DNA of 64,000 nt from positions 558,001 through 622,000 of the forward strand of contig CAYMNQ010000001.1 of NCBI GenBank assembly GCA_964391865.1, in the 5' to 3' direction. Positions 63,203 through 64,000 of the stretch are shown here, one piece after another. The stretch is from DASZQL01 sp964391865 (GTDB taxonomy: Bacteria; Planctomycetota; Phycisphaerae; Phycisphaerales; UBA1924). Under the pieces are notes generated by a model. That model was not told the origin of the DNA. It saw nothing but the letters and a program-made list of their open reading frames with translations, and did no database searches. Each line of letters opens with the position of its first letter. The stretch's first letter is position 1. Made by a program: the position numbers and the translations under genes.

Positions 63203-64000
63203 TCACGGGCACGTCGTGCCCCAGTGCATGATCACGATCGCCAGATCCGCGAGCGTCACCAGCCCGTCGCCCGTCAGGTCGCCCAGCGTGTAGGGCGGCA
63301 CGGGCGGCTCCGTCAGGCTCCAGTGCTGGATCATCAGCGCCACATCGCCCAGACCGACGGCGCCATCGCCATTCGCATCGCCCGGGCAAGCCGGCGGCTG
63401 CGCCGCGAGGTGCGAGATGTTCGGCAGCACCGTGAGCGTGCCGCGGAACATGAATCCGGCCGGATCGCTGTCGGCGGTGATGATCTCGGGGCGCGAAAGC
63501 TCGCTCCGGCCGCGCGTCAGCGGGTCGTTCAGGTCGGCGAGAACAATCCGCTTCGGCTGCCCGCCCGCGGCATAGAACTCGACCCCATTCGGATCAAGCG
63601 CCGCGCCCGAGTTGGGAATCACCAGCGAGTGCTGATTCTCCGCCGCCGGCCCCGCGGTGCAGACCACGACGTCGTTGTCACCATCACCATCGATATCACC
63701 CGCGGCGATATTCGCGGGGTACCGCGGCGTCTGCACGAAACTCGGCGCCGGCGGCGAAGCCGCTTCGAGATCCGTCTGCACCGTCACGCGCCGAACGCCG
63801 CTCGCGCTATCCGCGTTCGCGACAAGGAGATCCGCGTGACCGTCGCCATCGATGTCGCCCAGCGCCGCGCCGACGCCCGGAGCGCCGCTCTGGAACTCCG
63901 CTTTGAACGCGAAGAGCGCGCCGTTGTACTCCTGCACTTCCGTGCGCCCGGTTTGCAGATCATGGAAGAAAAGCCAACTCGCCGGCAAACCGGAAGCGGC
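63203..64000 (-). CDS. FG-GAP/VCBS repeat protein with dockerin-like C-terminus (partial)
   Basis: C-terminal 265 residues of a secreted protein whose 5' end lies beyond the window; the frame is open to position 64000. Two FG-GAP-like calcium loops are seen, LGDIDGDGHADLLVANA and AGDIDGDGDNDVVVCTA, consistent with a propeller. The end is a clear dockerin-like pair, GDANGDGAVGLGDVALMIQH and GDLTGDGLVTLADLAIVIMH, finishing HWGTTCP. The start codon is not visible here. Confidence 0.88.
   Translation of the reverse strand, partial: AASGLPASWLFFHDLQTGRTEVQEYNGALFAFKAEFQSGAPGVGAALGDIDGDGHADLLVANADSASGVRRVTVQTDLEAASPPAPSFVQTPRYPANIAAGDIDGDGDNDVVVCTAGPAAENQHSLVIPNSGAALDPNGVEFYAAGGQPKRIVLADLNDPLTRGRSELSRPEIITADSDPAGFMFRGTLTVLPNISHLAAQPPACPGDANGDGAVGLGDVALMIQHWSLTEPPVPPYTLGDLTGDGLVTLADLAIVIMHWGTTCP

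Overview
The window is high-GC DNA from a bacterium that is almost certainly a planctomycete of the class Phycisphaerae. Supporting this are seven secreted proteins with C-terminal or near-terminal dockerin-like double EF-hand modules, cysteine-rich repeat proteins built on an A-C-C-F-x-D-G-T-C pattern, PEP-CTERM-like tails (VPAPG...RRRR), a GDP-mannose 3,5-epimerase-like enzyme, and scattered housekeeping genes with little classical operon order. No rRNA, CRISPR array, prophage or replication origin was found.
Layout. 0-5.7 kb: tRNA-Thr, tRNA-Tyr, a short ribosome hibernation factor, a hotdog thioesterase, a membrane SpoIIE-type phosphatase, and a nucleotide-sugar pair (GDP-fucose synthase-like and GDP-mannose 3,5-epimerase-like). 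5.9-8.5 kb: a 14-unit repeat, propeller-like secreted protein. 8.7-15.4 kb: dihydroorotase, a tandem pair of 4-TM unknown proteins, a DUF1801 protein, enolase and an acyl-CoA desaturase. 16-28 kb: a secretome block with four dockerin-bearing proteins, including a 1501-residue protein with 18 cysteine-rich repeats; it is interrupted by MscS, SRPBCC and DCC1-like genes. 28.3-46.9 kb: housekeeping genes (rplU, S41 protease, SDRs, M48 lipoprotein protease, ubiE/menG, fabG, trpB, a B12-binding/MeaB-type GTPase fusion, uvrC, sthA, sucA). 47-53.6 kb: sucB, a duplicated MFS tail, another dockerin protein, an MFS transporter, tRNA-Arg and phospholipid genes (psd, pssA). 53.9-58.4 kb: a VOC protein, two PEP-CTERM-like paralogues and lepA. 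58.4-63.1 kb: a repeat-rich island. 63.2 kb to the edge: a partial FG-GAP/dockerin protein.
How genes fit together. sucA and sucB form the 2-oxoglutarate dehydrogenase core, with sthA (soluble transhydrogenase) divergent from sucA. psd and pssA are adjacent and together make phosphatidylethanolamine. The two nucleotide-sugar epimerases are consecutive and should feed a GDP-sugar pathway.
The most unusual part is 58.36-63.04 kb. The last 21 codons of lepA occur twice, encoding the same peptide with 14 of 22 codons changed. Beyond that lies a modular tract: a degenerate repeat copy, an unknown secreted protein, a REPIN, a REP-associated tyrosine transposase (RAYT), a second REPIN, a 95-bp repeat, a SIR2-domain protein (candidate defence NADase) and a second copy of the 95-bp repeat. 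It reads as a repeat-organised cargo island. Palindromic intergenic repeats also occur in frame inside the interdomain linker of SucB.
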